Shown: in pieces, positions 29,524-30,610 of the stretch | Numbering within the stretch: position 1 is the first letter of the stretch | Layout of the letters: each line of letters starts with the position of its first letter | From: RGDT01 sp964630925 | Lineage (GTDB): Bacteria; Planctomycetota; Planctomycetia; Gemmatales; Gemmataceae | Length of the DNA: 30,610 nucleotides | Assembly (NCBI GenBank): GCA_964630925.1 | Contig: CAZVZK010000121.1 | Coordinates: 1 to 30,610, forward strand | Direction of reading: 5' to 3' | The notes under the pieces: model-generated | Databases searched by the model: none | What the model was told of the DNA's origin: nothing | Seen by the model: only the letters and a program-made list of their open reading frames with translations | Translations under genes and position numbers: made by a program

Positions 29524-30610
29524 TCACGCGATTCGCGGGAACAGCGGCTTCACCTTGCCGTCCAGCGCCTCCGCCACGACGCGCAGGTCATCTGCCTGCG
29601 CGACCAGCGCCGCCCCGTCCGCGTACCTCACCTCGGCCCACGGCTTGGGGAAGTTGAAGGCCGTGTAGATCGTCTCCGCCGACCTCGGGATGAACGGCTT
29701 GAGGAGGATCGCCGCGACGCGCAGTGCTTGCACCGCGGCGAACAGCACCTCCTTGGCCGCGTCCTTGTCCGTCTTGACCAGCTTCCAGGGGGCGTGCGCC
29801 TCCAGGTACTGGTTCGTCGGCGTCAGCAGATCCTGGATGATCGCTTGCAGCGCCTGGTGGTAACGGCATGCCTCGACGTGCCCACGCACGGTCTCGACGA
29901 ACGCCGCCAGGTCGAGGCCCGGAACCGGCAAGGTGGGCACACGCCCGGCGGTCCCGGCGAAGACGCCGTCGAAGTTCTTGTACGTCAGCGTCATCTCGCG
30001 CGAGAACAGGTTGCCGAGGTTGTTCGCCAGCTCGCTGTTGTAGACCTCTGCGAACCGCCCCCAACTGAACTCGCCGTCCGACGGGAACGGGCACTCCCTC
30101 ATGAAGTAGTACCGGAACGCCTCGGCGCTGAACTTCGTGATGACGTCCATCGGCTCGACGACGTTCCCCAGCGCCTTGCCGATCTTCTCCACGTCGCCAG
30201 TCGTCTCGTTCTTGCGGTAGACGAACCCGTGGCCGAACACCCTCTTCGGCGCCTCCTCGCCGGCCGCCCACAGCATCGCCGGCCACAGGGCGCAGTGGAA
30301 GCGCGTGATGTCCTTGCCGATGAATTGAATGTCCGCCGGCCACCACTTGTCGAACGAGGCGCGGTCGTCGCCGTAGCCGATGCCCGTGATGTAGGTCAGC
30401 AGGGCGTCGAACCAGACGTAGATGGTGAACTCCTCGTCGAAGGGGATCTTGATCCCCCACGTCTCGCCCTTCCGCGAGATGTTGATGTCCTTCAGCCCCT
30501 CGCCGCGGATGAGCGAGACGATCTCGTTCTTGCGCGTATCAGGCTGGATGAACTCGGGGTGCGCCTCGTAGTGCGCCAACAGCCGGTCGGCGAACGACGA
30601 GAGGCGGAAG
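29524..30610 (-). CDS. metG: Methionyl-tRNA synthetase, 3' part
   Basis: Charges tRNA-Met with methionine for initiation and elongation. The gene runs off the window's right end; 362 codons are present. Visible are DALLTYITGIGYG, QFIGKDITRFHCALWPAMLWAAG, FGHGFVYR, the KMSKS-loop equivalent KIGKALGN (codons at 30186-30163), the helical anticodon-binding domain (NNLGNLFSREMTLTYK; LTPTNQYLEAHAPWKL) and the end LKPFIPRSAETIYTAFNF to PLFPRIA. The HIGH motif is outside. No C-terminal EMAP/Trbp111-like tRNA-binding domain is present. The catalytic second Lys of the loop is kept, but Met, Ser and Ser are replaced by Ile, Gly and Ala. Confidence 0.95.
   Translation of the reverse strand, partial: FRLSSFADRLLAHYEAHPEFIQPDTRKNEIVSLIRGEGLKDINISRKGETWGIKIPFDEEFTIYVWFDALLTYITGIGYGDDRASFDKWWPADIQFIGKDITRFHCALWPAMLWAAGEEAPKRVFGHGFVYRKNETTGDVEKIGKALGNVVEPMDVITKFSAEAFRYYFMRECPFPSDGEFSWGRFAEVYNSELANNLGNLFSREMTLTYKNFDGVFAGTAGRVPTLPVPGLDLAAFVETVRGHVEACRYHQALQAIIQDLLTPTNQYLEAHAPWKLVKTDKDAAKEVLFAAVQALRVAAILLKPFIPRSAETIYTAFNFPKPWAEVRYADGAALVAQADDLRVVAEALDGKVKPLFPRIA

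Overview
The window is GC-rich, gene-dense bacterial DNA that looks chromosomal and planctomycete, most likely Gemmataceae. The lineage call is inference from several family hallmarks. There is a PVC-type dehydrogenase with HEAT-like repeats and a C-terminal CxxCH domain, next to an SGNH protein with the GNTLIE block. There is a heptaheme c-type cytochrome fused to TPRs. An RTX-like exported protein carries an N-terminal LERLEGREVPA motif. There are also a BlaI/M56 pair, a CHASE2 cyclase with a FecR-like partner, and a CHAT protein. Several housekeeping enzymes (GyrA, AroE, MetRS) have unusual motif residues. No tRNA, rRNA or CRISPR array was seen.

Layout. 55-2877 (-) is gyrA with a TTG start. 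It diverges, through overlapping promoters, from a small secreted protein and aat (3042-4108, +), followed by a heptaheme-TPR cytochrome, a lipid-anchored monoheme cytochrome and an unknown protein (4155-7674, +), closed by a 20-bp perfect hairpin. 7755-10518 (-) is a three-gene regulatory operon: a BlaI-like repressor, a BlaR1-like M56 membrane protease with a non-penicillin-binding C-terminal domain, and a stand-alone exported paralogue of that domain. It is read from a near-consensus promoter overlapped by a 12-bp-arm palindrome. 10653-11555 (+) is an orphan ABC ATPase and 11572-12324 (-) an unknown membrane-anchored protein. 12506-13942 (+) is a CHAT protein whose catalytic Cys is Asp. 14012-14741 holds an orphan antitoxin, a truncated ParE-like toxin and a 109-bp MITE with a 5-bp target duplication. 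14742-23131 (-) carries DUF2752, zinc-ribbon/TM2, WD40, aroE, FecR-like/TPR, CHASE2-cyclase, trmL, RTX-like and an unknown gene. 23297-27653 (-) is the dehydrogenase/SGNH pair. 27759-29520 (+) has an unknown gene, an SRPBCC protein and a Uma2-type nuclease. 29524-30610 (-) is the 3' part of metG.

The most interesting local system is the BlaI/M56 operon. The third gene appears to have arisen by partial tandem duplication of the 3' end of the second, and its ribosome binding site and start codon correspond base for base to codons inside the parent gene. A second theme is long fold-back repeats placed directly after stop codons: two share a 14-bp motif, and one is bracketed by a duplicated copy of the preceding gene's last 14 bases.
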